Source: Pseudomonas extremaustralis
GTDB lineage: Bacteria > Pseudomonadota > Gammaproteobacteria > Pseudomonadales > Pseudomonadaceae
Direction: 5' to 3'
Length of the DNA: 64,000 nucleotides
Assembly (NCBI RefSeq): GCF_900102035.1
Contig: NZ_LT629689.1
Location: 5,614,501-5,678,500 of the forward strand
Shown here: piece after piece, positions 56,182 to 64,000 of the stretch
Layout of the letters: each line of letters starts with the position of its first letter
Position numbering within the stretch: position 1 is the stretch's first letter
The notes under the pieces: model-generated
What the model was told of the DNA's origin: nothing
Database searches by the model: none
The model's input: only the letters and a program-made list of their open reading frames with translations
Made by a program: the position numbers and the translations under genes

Positions 56182-57711
56182 TCAGTGGTAGTAGCCAGGG
56201 CCGCGCAGATTGATGTGTTCTTCGGGCAGTAACGGCAGGTTTTGCTGGGCAAGCGGCAGCCGTTCCAGCCCTTGGCGCAGGATCGATTCCAGGCTTTTGT
56301 AGCTGCACGCGCCCAGTGCCAGCGCTCGCTGGCAAGCGGCTTCCAGCCGCTCTTCGCCGTGCTGTTTGCTCAGGCGCAGGATCCCCAGGCAGGCGCGGAA
56401 GCCGTGCTGCGGATGGATTCGGCGTTCGAGGATGTAGGCGATTACACCTGCGGTGTTCGGCCCGGTCTGCTCAGCCCAGTGGATCAGTCGCTGCGGCGTC
56501 CATTCGGCATGTTCGCGGTGACTTTTGGGCATGTGCTCGGTTTGGGTGGTGTGGCGGCCTTTGTGCGGCGAGCGCACATGGCTGGCCACCCGCTGGTTGG
56601 CGTGGAAGCACTCGACGGTCTTAGCGGTTAGCCGCACTTCGAGTTGGTGCTTCACCAGCTGGTACGGCACCGAGTAGTAATGGCCCTCGACCTCGACGTG
56701 GTAGTCGATGTGCACCCGCACCTTTTTCCATTCGGCGTAGACATACGGATGTTCTGGTAGCGGTTGCAGTGCGGGTTGGTCAATGGTCTCGAAGGCCGAG
56801 CGGCGTGAGCCGGGCAGCTTCTTGAAGGGCTTCTGATTGAGGCGATCCAGCAGCAGCGCGATGGCTGTGTTGAGTTCGCCCAAGGAGAAGAACTGGCGGT
56901 TGCGCAGCACCGCCAGGATCCACCGCTCGACTACCTGTACGCCGACTTCAACCTTGGCTTTGTCCTTGGGTTTACGCGAGCGCGCGGGTAGCACGGCTAC
57001 GCCGTAATGCTCGGCGAGATCGCGGTAACTGGGGTTGATGTCCGGCTCGTAGCGATGCGCTTTGGTAACGCCGCTGCGCAGATTGTCCGGTACCAGGATC
57101 TGCGATGTACCGCCGAGAAAGGCGAAGCAGCGTACGTGCGAGCCCAGCCAGTCGGGCAGTTTCTGCGACCAGGTGGCCTCGGCGAAGGTATAGCTGGACG
57201 CGCCGAGGACGGCGACGAAGATCTGCGTCTGGCGGATCTCGCCGGTTCGCCGATCAATGACCGGCACCGTCTGGCCGGCGTAATCGACAAACAGCTTTTC
57301 GCCCGCACGGTGCTCCTGGCGCATGACCACATCGACCTTGGCAGCCCAGAGGCGGTAGTGCTCGCAGAACCAGCTGTACTGGAAGCCTTGCGGATGGGCG
57401 AGTCGATACTCTTGCCAAAGCAGGGCCAGGGTGACGCCGGAGCGGCGCAACTCGGCGTGAACCCATGCCCAGTCGGGCATCGGACGCTGATCGCTGGGAA
57501 CGGCGGGCGGCGGTGGAAAAAGCCGCCGTTGCAACTCGGCGTCCGTTAGCGCAGACGGCCAAGTCAGGCCGCTGGCAGCAAAGCGATTGAGGTACTCACC
57601 GACGCTGGCTCGACCCACTTGCAAGCTGACAGCGACCTGGCGGGCAGATAGGCCGACCTCGAATTTGAGACGTAGCACTTCTCGAATCTTACGCATGGAT
57701 AACCGCTCCAC
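56182..57711 (-). CDS. istA: IS21-family transposase
   Basis: 509 residues. N-terminal HTH (MRKIREVLRLKFEVGLSARQVAVSLQVGRASV) that binds the multiple terminal repeats, then the DDE catalytic domain with the first Asp in GEKLFVDYAGQTVPVID near residue 147, a second region ASSYTFAEATW, and the C-terminal PYVYAEWKKVRVHIDYHVEVEGHYYSVPY, a hallmark of IstA. Open reading frame is intact; its helper istB is broken. Confidence 0.94.
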   Translation of the reverse strand: MERLSMRKIREVLRLKFEVGLSARQVAVSLQVGRASVGEYLNRFAASGLTWPSALTDAELQRRLFPPPPAVPSDQRPMPDWAWVHAELRRSGVTLALLWQEYRLAHPQGFQYSWFCEHYRLWAAKVDVVMRQEHRAGEKLFVDYAGQTVPVIDRRTGEIRQTQIFVAVLGASSYTFAEATWSQKLPDWLGSHVRCFAFLGGTSQILVPDNLRSGVTKAHRYEPDINPSYRDLAEHYGVAVLPARSRKPKDKAKVEVGVQVVERWILAVLRNRQFFSLGELNTAIALLLDRLNQKPFKKLPGSRRSAFETIDQPALQPLPEHPYVYAEWKKVRVHIDYHVEVEGHYYSVPYQLVKHQLEVRLTAKTVECFHANQRVASHVRSPHKGRHTTQTEHMPKSHREHAEWTPQRLIHWAEQTGPNTAGVIAYILERRIHPQHGFRACLGILRLSKQHGEERLEAACQRALALGACSYKSLESILRQGLERLPLAQQNLPLLPEEHINLRGPGYYH

Positions 57712-57875
57712 GACGACCTCTCTGCTTCGATAAAAGAGGTCGATGGTAGTGAATTAATCCTGCGTTGCTGCCTGCTTTAAGGGTGGCCGGATGAGCGTGG
57801 AACGGGTGGCCGGATCACCGTGGAATCAGTGGCCGGATGTTCATGGAATAGGTGGCCGGATGGCCGTGGAATCCG

Positions 57876-58152
57876 CACCTTGAAGTCATAACCGAGAAAA
57901 GTGAAGCTCGTGGCGACATTGTGCCGCTCGAATATGTCGATGTAGACAATCTTCGACTTTTCTTCGTTGATAGTTAGGCCCACTTCACCCATCCGTTGCG
58001 TCAGACTTTCCCTGATACGAACAGCCTCGCTCATCCTTGTGCAGTGAATAACAATATCGTCAGCATACCGTTCGAACGGCACACCGCGATGCGTCCTATC
58101 CATCCAGCGATCAAAGGCATAATGCAGGAATAAATTGGCTAACAAGGGCGAA
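57876..58152 (-). pseudogene. Group II intron reverse transcriptase, middle fragment
   Basis: The minus strand reads ISPLLANLFLHYAFDRWM, then GVPFERYADDIVIHC with the catalytic YADD box, and ends FTFLGYDFKVR at the IS21 boundary. This is reverse transcriptase motifs 4-6. The missing motif 7, thumb and maturase/endonuclease domains are not found across the IS21 element. Confidence 0.9.
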
Positions 58153-59823
58153 ATTACGCCGCGTACGTTCTTGCATACTTTTCTCTCCGGTGCCTGAGCC
58201 AGTCGACGTCACGCTGGCGTTGAACCCGGGATCCGGATCAATCCGGAACACCACCAAAATTTCGTCCTTATGAATTTCGACACGCTTGACCAGGCTGCGG
58301 ATGATCTCGCGTTTTGTGACGAAATCCAGTGCGCCCAATCGGTCATGGGCAGCCGCGGCAAACTCTTCGAGACGATTAATGACGAGAAACAACTCGCGCT
58401 GACCCACCTGATGACGCCGTGAGTCCTGAATCTGCTGATCAAGCTGTTCCAGGCGGCGCTTCAAGTTCCGCATCTTCGGATCAAAGTCCGTTTTGTCGAT
58501 CATACCCTCGGCATAACTATCGATGAGCCGCGACTTGCCTTTATCCAGCTGCAGTCGTTGTCGTTCCAGCGCTGCGGTATCAGGATTTGTTTGTTCTTTT
58601 TCTTCGAGGACACCCAGCCGGCGTTCATATTCATTCTTTAGCCTTCCAGGGTGCGCGAGCAGTTCAACAACCTGCTGCCAGACCAGTTCATCGAGACGAT
58701 CCGTTCGTATTTGCTGATTGTCACAGACGCGTTCGCCACCAAAGCGGTAGGCATCGGTTCCAATGCAACGATAATAGGCATAGTCCCGGCGTTGGCCTTT
58801 GGCCGCTGCCTTGCTGACCTTTTTACCGTAATAGGCGTAGTGACAATGGCCGCAAACGGTCAAGCCCTGAAGCAAATAGACCGCACCATGACTGCGCTGA
58901 CGTGCTCTGCGATTCTCGGCAAGCTGCTCTTGAACAGACTGAAACAATCCTTCGCTGACGATTGCCGGTACAGATATCTCGACCCACTGACCTGGATCCG
59001 TACGTACGGTTGAATACCCCTTCCTGGGCACCTCGGCACTGTGGCGTTGTGCGCGTATCCGAGGTAAACGATCACGCGTCTGTGTTTTGCCGAAAGCAGC
59101 TCGTCACATGTAGGCTGGATTTTGCAATATCCCCCACACGGTACTGCGATCCCAGTACGGTTTACCTGAGGCGGTTAAGGTGCCTGTTGCCCCAAGGCGC
59201 CGTACCACTTCGCCGATGCTCAGTCGCTCCATCCCAATCCACTGAAATATGGCTCTGACCGTCGCCGCTTGTGGCAATTCGATGACGTACTGTGCGGGTG
59301 CTCCATCAAGTTGCTTACGAATGTAGCGATAACCGTAGGGCGCAGTCGAAAGCACATTGATGCTGCCGCGTTTGGACGCATGAAGCTTGCCGCGACGATT
59401 GCGCTCCATGATTTTGGCACGTTCATATTCCGCGATCATGCCCTGCATTTGCAACAGCAACGACTCCTCCGGCATGACGCCAATGGCATGATTGAGAAAC
59501 ACAACCTGCACGCCACACGCCGATAGCTCTTCCATCAGCAATGCCTGATGAGCATATTTTCGCGACAGCCGGTCTGGGGACAGAACGTAGAGACGATCGA
59601 CCAAGCCAAGTGCAGCGCGGTCTCTGAGCCGTTCCAATTGTGGGCGAATCAGCGTCGCGCCGCTGACGCCGACATCGACAAAGCGCATGTCTTCAGCAAC
59701 CTGGGCTCCATCAGCCACGATCCGCTCTGTCAACGCGGCAATCTGGCTTTCAATCGTGCCGCGTTTAGCATGTTGGTCAGAGGACACGCGGGCGTAGAGC
59801 GCCACCATCACCGTCTGGCTCAT
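58111..59823 (-). pseudogene. Large serine recombinase with an in-frame stop
   Basis: The N-terminal 239 residues carry the resolvase catalytic domain: VALYARVSSDQHAKRGTIESQ with the nucleophilic Ser, VGVSGATLIRPQLERLRD and LSPDRLSRKYAHQ. The remainder, in the same frame, has a recombinase domain, a Zn-ribbon (CGHCHYAYYGKK...CIG...C) and a coiled coil (LKRRLEQLDQQIQD). The two are separated only by TGA at 59104-59106, where family logic (NPAYM-G-RAAFGKTQ) expects GGA, a one-base change. The last 14 or so codons come from intron sequence beyond the element end. Confidence 0.9.
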
Positions 59824-60154
59824 TGCTCACCTCGCTTGGCAGCACGATGCTTTGTCACAGAGGGCTGGGATGGCGACAATTCTGAGGACGCCCGCGATTC
59901 TGTCGGCTTAAGCTGCTCGTAGGCCCTCTCGAGCTGCTCACAAGAGAACCGATTTGGCTCAAAAGCCAGACGAATATGCCAGATACGCGGTTTTCGGCTC
60001 ATGACTGAAGTCTCCCATCAGTGGGGGTAATGCCCTCAATGACGAGAGCAATCTCGACGTCGGGGCATCCTGCATGCCTTGGGGCGAAACTGTCCCTGGC
60101 AATGCGCAGCCCCCATTTTATCCGAGAGTTTGCTCTGTTGTTGCCGGCGTAATA
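58153..60154 (-). mobile_element. 2-kb serine-recombinase element inserted in the intron reverse transcriptase
   Basis: The element splits the codons for GTPQGGVISP of the reverse transcriptase. Left and right junctions read AAATTACGCCGCG (58151-58163) and GCCGGCGTAATAAC (60143-60156). The outside parts rejoin to the expected GGVISP sequence, and the inside parts join to CGGCGTAATTACGCCG, a perfect palindrome as expected for the core of an attP site. The cargo is only the broken recombinase and a 60-codon upstream gene. The exact crossover lies within the shared ATT; boundaries are good to about three bases. Confidence 0.82.
59820..60002 (-). CDS. Small conserved-looking protein upstream of the serine recombinase
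   Basis: A 60-residue basic protein (MSRKPRIWHIRLAFEPNRFSCEQLERAYEQLKP, ending KHRAAKRGEQ). Its stop overlaps the recombinase start by four bases (ATGA), so the two are translationally coupled. It may be a small directionality or regulatory factor of the element; no family was recognised. Confidence 0.65.
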   Translation of the reverse strand: MSRKPRIWHIRLAFEPNRFSCEQLERAYEQLKPTESRASSELSPSQPSVTKHRAAKRGEQ

Positions 60155-60807
60155 ACACCTCCTTGAGGTGTTCCCCGTCCACGCTCCTGAAGCAACCCCG
60201 CCTCACTCCGCATCGACGCTTGTAGCCAGCGTCGACAGTACAAGATCACCCAATTCGTCATCTGATGATGCTCCAGAGCCTTGATGATCAGGTCATGCCC
60301 AACGTGGTCAAAGAACGCACTTATGTCCACTTCCAGTACCCAGTTCTTGCGTCGGCACCGAATGGAACACTGACGCAGAGCGTCGTGGGCCGATCTCCCT
60401 GGTCTATACCCATACGAGTCAGCATGGAAAATCGGATCGATCACAGCCTCCACGTATCTTTTCACCGCGCCTTGGGCTACCCGATCAGAAACAGTTGGGA
60501 TGCCAAGGATGCGTTCCTTGCCGTTGTCTTTCGGAATGCGTTTTTCCCGCACAGATGGCGGGAAATACGATCCTGAGCACAACCGGTTCCAGATGCGGTA
60601 AAGGTTTTGATCTCGTTGCCGACCAAAGTCCGTGAGCGTCTGACCATCACAGCCCGGCGCACCACGGTTACGACGTACATCTTGATATGCCATCCACACC
60701 AGCGACTTCGGTATTTCGAATGCTTTTCGCTGCACTAAAACGTCATCCTCGTTCGAGTTGTGTCCTGCACAACGAAAGTGATCCCCACCCCTTCGCTCCA
60801 GTCCCAT
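60155..60807 (-). pseudogene. Group II intron reverse transcriptase, N-terminal fragment
   Basis: The minus strand encodes IPKSLVWMAYQDVRRNRGAPGCDGQTLTDF (motif 0/1), ERILGIPTVSDRVAQGAVKRYVEAVIDPIFHADSYGYRPGRSAHDAL (motif 2), WVLEVDISAFFDHVGHDLI (motif 3, catalytic Asp) and GRGTPQGGVIT, where the reading frame leaves for the inserted element. The proper start may be the ATG at 60807 or a later codon near NSNEDDVLVQRKAF. Confidence 0.92.
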
Positions 60808-61270
60808 TACAGGCCCTTCGTCACTACTACGGGTGAGTCCGTCCCTATCCCTGCGATACGTGCCGAGGATAGGTTCTCACGTTCCCCAAAATGGCTTGGC
60901 TCAGGTTCTTGCTGCCTTAACAACGGGTGCCGTGCAGTCGGTAGACAGGTGTCCTCTGCACTTCTCGGGGCCCGGCTTTACAAGCCCGTTTTGACACCAG
61001 CTAAGATTTCGTCGCTTCATCAGTCAGTTCACTTGCGTTCAACTACCTGAGCCTTACGTGACAGTAGTTTCTCTGCCTTTACCCGAATCGCTCACCACCA
61101 GCATGCTGAACATGCTCGCAGCATCGGGTCGTTTGGTCAGTGCGCCTGTACGCCCTGACCGGAGGGCCGACCTCCATCCATTTTGGAACATGGATTGTCA
61201 CGCCACCATTTTCATGCCGTCATGACTTCTCCTTCGTGACACACAAAACCAATTCTTATGTCCTAGCCGT

Positions 61271-61546
61271 CTACAGTCGTGTGTTGCCTATCGGCACCGT
61301 GCCGTCGTTCAGGTAACGACTCAGCGCTGTCCAGCGCCTGAATTTTTCGCGTGTCCATACATACGCAGATCCTCTCCAGTGATGAGCGTGCTGAGCCAAA
61401 AGTGAGCACGCCAAATCCCCGACAGCAGTCGATACCGTGGGGCGTTCACGGAGGTGAAATAGATCTGAAATATTTTCGGATGTGATTTCGATCGGTAACA
61501 GCTGGTGCTTGCGGTAACTGAACTTGGGTTGACTTGCCGATCTCAA
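61271..61546 (-). pseudogene. Fragment with IS66-transposase-like end
   Basis: A 91-residue reading frame whose last 23 residues, FRRWTALSRYLNDGTVPIGNTRL, resemble the RYLDDGxxPIDNNRVE segment of IS66 TnpC transposases, cut right where the essential part should follow. The first 65 residues are not recognised. It lies between the intron 5' end and the efflux operon, diverging from the latter, in the place where a regulator of the operon would be expected. Confidence 0.4.
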
Positions 61547-61552
61547 GACCTA

Positions 61553-61572
61553 TAATTACCAAATGGTAATTA
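61553..61572. promoter_or_regulatory. Palindromic operator in front of the efflux operon
   Basis: TAATTACCAAATGGTAATTA has two 8-base arms (TAATTACC / GGTAATTA) around a four-base centre, 13 bases before the adaptor start. Such palindromes near EmrAB-type operons are usual sites for MarR or TetR repressors; no such gene is seen within the window. Confidence 0.7.
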
Positions 61573-61585
61573 ATGGTGGTTGTAG

Positions 61586-62770
61586 ATGCTCCGACAATCT
61601 GCGGCAAAAAGTGGGGATGCGACGTGCAGATCTCGTCGCAGAATAAAAAGTAGATGGGCGTTAATAGTGGGTTGGCCGCTTGTTACAACCAGAGTGCGAA
61701 TGTCAAGGCGCTTTGCTATGGCATCGTCCGTGCTGTTCGCTTCTGCGGTGGCAGTCTGGTACCCGATTCCTTACAGGGATAGTGTGACTACTGATGATGC
61801 CTACGTCCGGGCCGATCTGACCCCGCTAGTATCACACGTTGAAGGATATCTCGTGGATGTGCCGATCCGCGACAATCAGAGAGTGCGCTCTGGCGATTTG
61901 TTGGCATTAGTGCAGGATACTGATTATCGAGAAAAGGTTGCCGAAGCTCAGGCTAAGGCTGATTTAGCCGCTGCCGCGCTGGTCGAATCTCGCAGCCAAA
62001 AGCAATATCAACAGATTCAAGTAGAAGCGGCTGCGGCATCCTTACGGGCTTTACAGGCTGAGTTGGATCGCGCAGTTGCTGATCACAGTCGCTATCATGC
62101 TTTACTGCCAAGTGGATCGGTGTCTCGCCAGCAGGTTGATGGTATTGATGCAGACGTTAAGCGTTTGAGCGCTAATCTTGCCCAGAGGCGCGCCGAGTGG
62201 ATGGCGGCGCAACAGCGGGAGAAAATGAGCAATGCGAGTATAAACAAGGCGAGAGCCAATCTTCAGGCTGCACAGTCGAGTCTGAATCTGCGCAATATAG
62301 ATCTTGGCTGGACACGTATCACGTCTCCGGTTGATGGCGTCATTGGCGAGCGTCATGTGCGTCCTGGTATGTATGTGCGCACCGGAACGCTGATCGCCGA
62401 TGTAGTTCCGCTGCCACATGTTTGGGTGGTCGCAAATTTTAGGGAAAGCGAGATAACGCATATACGCCCAGGACAGCGCGTTACTATTTTGGTTGACAGT
62501 CTGCCTGGCCAAGCATTCGAAGGTAAGGTTGACAGTCTTCAGCCTGCCAGCGGGGCGCAGTTTGCTTTGCTTCCAGCCGACAATGCGACAGGTAATTTCA
62601 CTAAGGTAGTTCAGCGTTTTCCGGTGAAGATCACACTTGACCCGAGTCAGGATTCGCAGTCCTCTCTGCTCCCGGGTATGTCCGTTACTACGACCATTCA
62701 CACATCAACCGGACTGAGTTCAGGAAATTTTATTGATTGGTTAACCGGCTGGCTGCGAGGGCGGGTGTGA
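61586..62770 (+). CDS. HlyD/EmrA-family efflux adaptor protein
   Basis: Periplasmic membrane-fusion protein linking an inner-membrane pump to an outer-membrane channel. 394 residues from ATG 61586; ATG 61697 is an alternative that shortens the basic tail. One membrane span (FAMASSVLFASAVAVWYPI near residue 43) is followed by TTDDAYVRADLTPLVSHVEGYL, the EmrA-type barrel-sandwich start. Then comes a long coiled-coil hairpin (residues 110-225), LGWTRITSPVDGVIGERHVRPGMYV near residue 238, and VVANFRESEITHIRPGQRV. The stop overlaps the next start by four bases (GTGA). Confidence 0.9.
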   Translation: MLRQSAAKSGDATCRSRRRIKSRWALIVGWPLVTTRVRMSRRFAMASSVLFASAVAVWYPIPYRDSVTTDDAYVRADLTPLVSHVEGYLVDVPIRDNQRVRSGDLLALVQDTDYREKVAEAQAKADLAAAALVESRSQKQYQQIQVEAAAASLRALQAELDRAVADHSRYHALLPSGSVSRQQVDGIDADVKRLSANLAQRRAEWMAAQQREKMSNASINKARANLQAAQSSLNLRNIDLGWTRITSPVDGVIGERHVRPGMYVRTGTLIADVVPLPHVWVVANFRESEITHIRPGQRVTILVDSLPGQAFEGKVDSLQPASGAQFALLPADNATGNFTKVVQRFPVKITLDPSQDSQSSLLPGMSVTTTIHTSTGLSSGNFIDWLTGWLRGRV

Positions 62771-64000
62771 GTGACTCTTTAGGCCCTGCCGTATCAGAAG
62801 TGAATAGTCGGCTGAAGTCGCGACTTTTTCCCGGATCTTTGATTCGATGGGATCGTCGGCGTTTTTCGGCCTGCGTGGCCGCTATTGCTGCAGCCTGGAT
62901 GACCGTGCTCGGTGCCCGATACGTTGTGCTGGGATTTGCCGATGTACGGGGTGGTTTAGGCCTGGGGGTTGACGAAGGTACTTTGCTTTCTTCAGCTTAT
63001 GCCGCTGGAGATGTCGTCGGCGTGGTGATTGGCTGCTGGTTGGCAACTGCGTTATCACTTCGACGGGTGTTGTTAGGGGCAACGTTGCTCTTTATGGCTA
63101 CCTCGGTATTAATGGCGTTCAGCCCTCCTTATGCTGCTCAGGTCATCGTTCGCTTTGCACAGGGTATGGCCGGCGGGGTCCTATTACCGATGGCGATAGT
63201 TGCGCTATTGCGAACTCTACCGGCTAGGCATCGTGCTCTTGCTTTGGCACTGTATACCTCCGCCTCGACTCTGGCCCCGCAGTTGGCCGCTGCAATCACA
63301 GGCTGGCTGCTCGACCACTGGGGATGGCGCGCACTGTTTCTCGCAAACCTACTGCCTGGCATATTCGCATTGATCGCGGGTTTCTATGGTCTGCCGCGCG
63401 AAAGACTGCGTTTGCGGCCTTTGCTTCATATGGATCGGTTTGGAATGCTCCTGTTCGTTGGCGGGCTTGGCATGCTCGCCTGTGCTTTCGATCAGGGTAA
63501 TCGGCTTGATTGGTTACAGGCAACCCCAATTAGAGTGTTGCTATTCGCCGGTACGGTTGCCATATGCGGATTTATATATCACGTGGTCAGAGTGAGGCAT
63601 GATCGCCTGCTAAATGTAGAACTGCTGTCGAGACGCAATATAGTACTGGGCATTTTGGGAATTTTGCCTTTCAGTGTCGCCGTGACAGGTTGCAGCTATG
63701 TGATTCCCCAATTCCTTATACAGATACACAGCTATCATCCGCGCGAATTGGGAGCGGTACTGTGGGATGCAGGCTGGCCGCAATTGATTAGTTTTGCGGG
63801 CGCGGTAGTGTGCTTGGATAGGAAATGGTTGGGAGGTCCCCGTCGTTTACTTGTATTGGGGGGCGTATTGGTCGCCACGGGTGCTCTGCATGACAGCTTG
63901 AACATCGACGGCTCATGGGAGGGCGGTGAGTTGCGCATTGGGCAGATATTGCAGGGCTTAGGGCTGCCCCTGATCTTGTTGCCACTGCTGTATTTGTATG
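62767..64000 (+). CDS. DHA2-family MFS drug transporter (EmrB-like), cut by window end
   Basis: The start GTG at 62767 overlaps the adaptor stop, giving MSDSLGPAVSE; the frame is open to the window end (411 codons seen, family length about 500). Many hydrophobic helices are visible, from AAIAAAWMTVLGARYVVLG to GLPLILLPLLYLY, including the loop VRFAQGMAGGVLLPMAIVALLRTLP and RALALALYTSASTLAPQLAAAITGWLLDHWGWRALFLANLLPG, the DHA2 antiporter pattern after helix 4-5. Probably exports drugs or fatty acids with the adaptor by proton antiport. The outer-membrane channel gene is not in view. Confidence 0.9.
   Translation, partial: MSDSLGPAVSEVNSRLKSRLFPGSLIRWDRRRFSACVAAIAAAWMTVLGARYVVLGFADVRGGLGLGVDEGTLLSSAYAAGDVVGVVIGCWLATALSLRRVLLGATLLFMATSVLMAFSPPYAAQVIVRFAQGMAGGVLLPMAIVALLRTLPARHRALALALYTSASTLAPQLAAAITGWLLDHWGWRALFLANLLPGIFALIAGFYGLPRERLRLRPLLHMDRFGMLLFVGGLGMLACAFDQGNRLDWLQATPIRVLLFAGTVAICGFIYHVVRVRHDRLLNVELLSRRNIVLGILGILPFSVAVTGCSYVIPQFLIQIHSYHPRELGAVLWDAGWPQLISFAGAVVCLDRKWLGGPRRLLVLGGVLVATGALHDSLNIDGSWEGGELRIGQILQGLGLPLILLPLLYLY

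Larger units (their letters stand above)
51837..57876 (-). mobile_element. IS21-family insertion sequence, interrupted by a RIT element
   Basis: istA and istB run on the minus strand. Both ends carry several copies of a short terminal motif, GTGGCCGGATG with GTGGAAT, in opposite orientation (about 51840-51905 on the left, 57780-57870 on the right), which is the multi-repeat end structure of IS21. The right end cuts the group II intron reverse transcriptase after FLGYDFKVR. The missing reverse-transcriptase end is not found on the left side, so the insertion was accompanied by deletion or rearrangement. Without the nested RIT the element would be about 2.6 kb, normal for IS21. Exact end bases are uncertain by a few positions. 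Confidence 0.85.
57876..61244 (-). mobile_element. Truncated group II intron with a nested serine-recombinase element
   Basis: The intron runs on the minus strand. A plausible 5' end is GTGTGTCACG at 61244 (consensus GUGYG). The stretch 61243-60808 should be ribozyme domains I-IV; it holds no protein gene. The intron-encoded reverse transcriptase follows in two pieces separated by a 2-kb element, and is then cut at 57876 by the IS21 end, so the maturase end and ribozyme domains V-VI are missing. The intron cannot splice or move in this state. Confidence 0.78.

Noticed and set aside
57876..60807. Retron or DGR reverse transcriptase
   Set aside because: GTPQGG, RGAPGCDG and YADD contexts and a GUGYG-like 5' end fit a group II intron; no msr/msd or variable repeat is seen.

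Overview
The window reads as a chromosome segment of a Pseudomonas from the P. fluorescens group. Housekeeping genes with typical Pseudomonas order and codon use fill 1-9150 (ribH-nusB-thiL-ribA, a BtuF-like protein, btuB, dxs-ispA-xseB). Two Pseudomonas-type REP doublets (REPINs) with the core GTAGGAGCGAGC-TTGCTCGCGAA sit around btuB. Next come an Rhs polymorphic toxin with a small putative immunity gene (9515-14453), a MerR regulator with a flavodoxin-fold quinone reductase, a YcaC-like hydrolase, and a DUF3077/DUF6124-type small gene behind a strongly folded leader that resembles C4 antisense RNA.

From 17.1 to about 51.8 kb the window is a defence island made of successive cassettes. (1) A DarTG DNA ADP-ribosylation toxin-antitoxin pair with a decayed integrase lies between 21-bp perfect direct repeats (17101 and 20447). 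(2) A two-gene OLD-nuclease/UvrD-helicase system of the Gabija type lies behind a TATGGC x10 tandem repeat. (3) An inovirus Gp2-like gene is followed by a type I restriction-modification locus, hsdM-hsdS-(GIY-YIG)-(AlbA_2 ATPase)-hsdR. (4) Two very large genes of 1099 and 2087 codons match Druantia type III (druH-druE). (5) A 1678-residue protein joins a NERD nuclease-like domain, two kinase-like domains and an SF1 Upf1-like helicase; it overlaps a 479-residue winged-helix/PLD-like partner. This pair resembles Mokosh type I and is bracketed by about 58-bp imperfect inverted repeats that look like IS21-type ends.

From 51.8 to 61.2 kb there is a nest of mobile elements. An IS21-family element (istA/istB) has its istB cut by a RIT element (three overlapping tyrosine recombinases with 33-bp perfect terminal repeats). 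The same IS21 element truncates a group II intron. The intron's reverse transcriptase is itself split, within the GTPQGGVISP motif, by a 2-kb serine-recombinase element whose recombinase has an in-frame TGA. Joining the two ends of that element in silico gives a 16-bp perfectly palindromic attP core.

The window ends in an EmrAB-type multidrug efflux operon (HlyD/EmrA adaptor, then a DHA2-family MFS transporter cut by the window edge). A palindromic operator lies in front of it, but no regulator is visible beside it. The genes work in blocks: riboflavin/thiamine and isoprenoid synthesis with B12 uptake at the left; contact-dependent competition (Rhs); layered anti-phage defence in the middle; mobile DNA that probably assembled and is now rearranging the island; and drug export at the right. 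No tRNA, rRNA or CRISPR array was seen.
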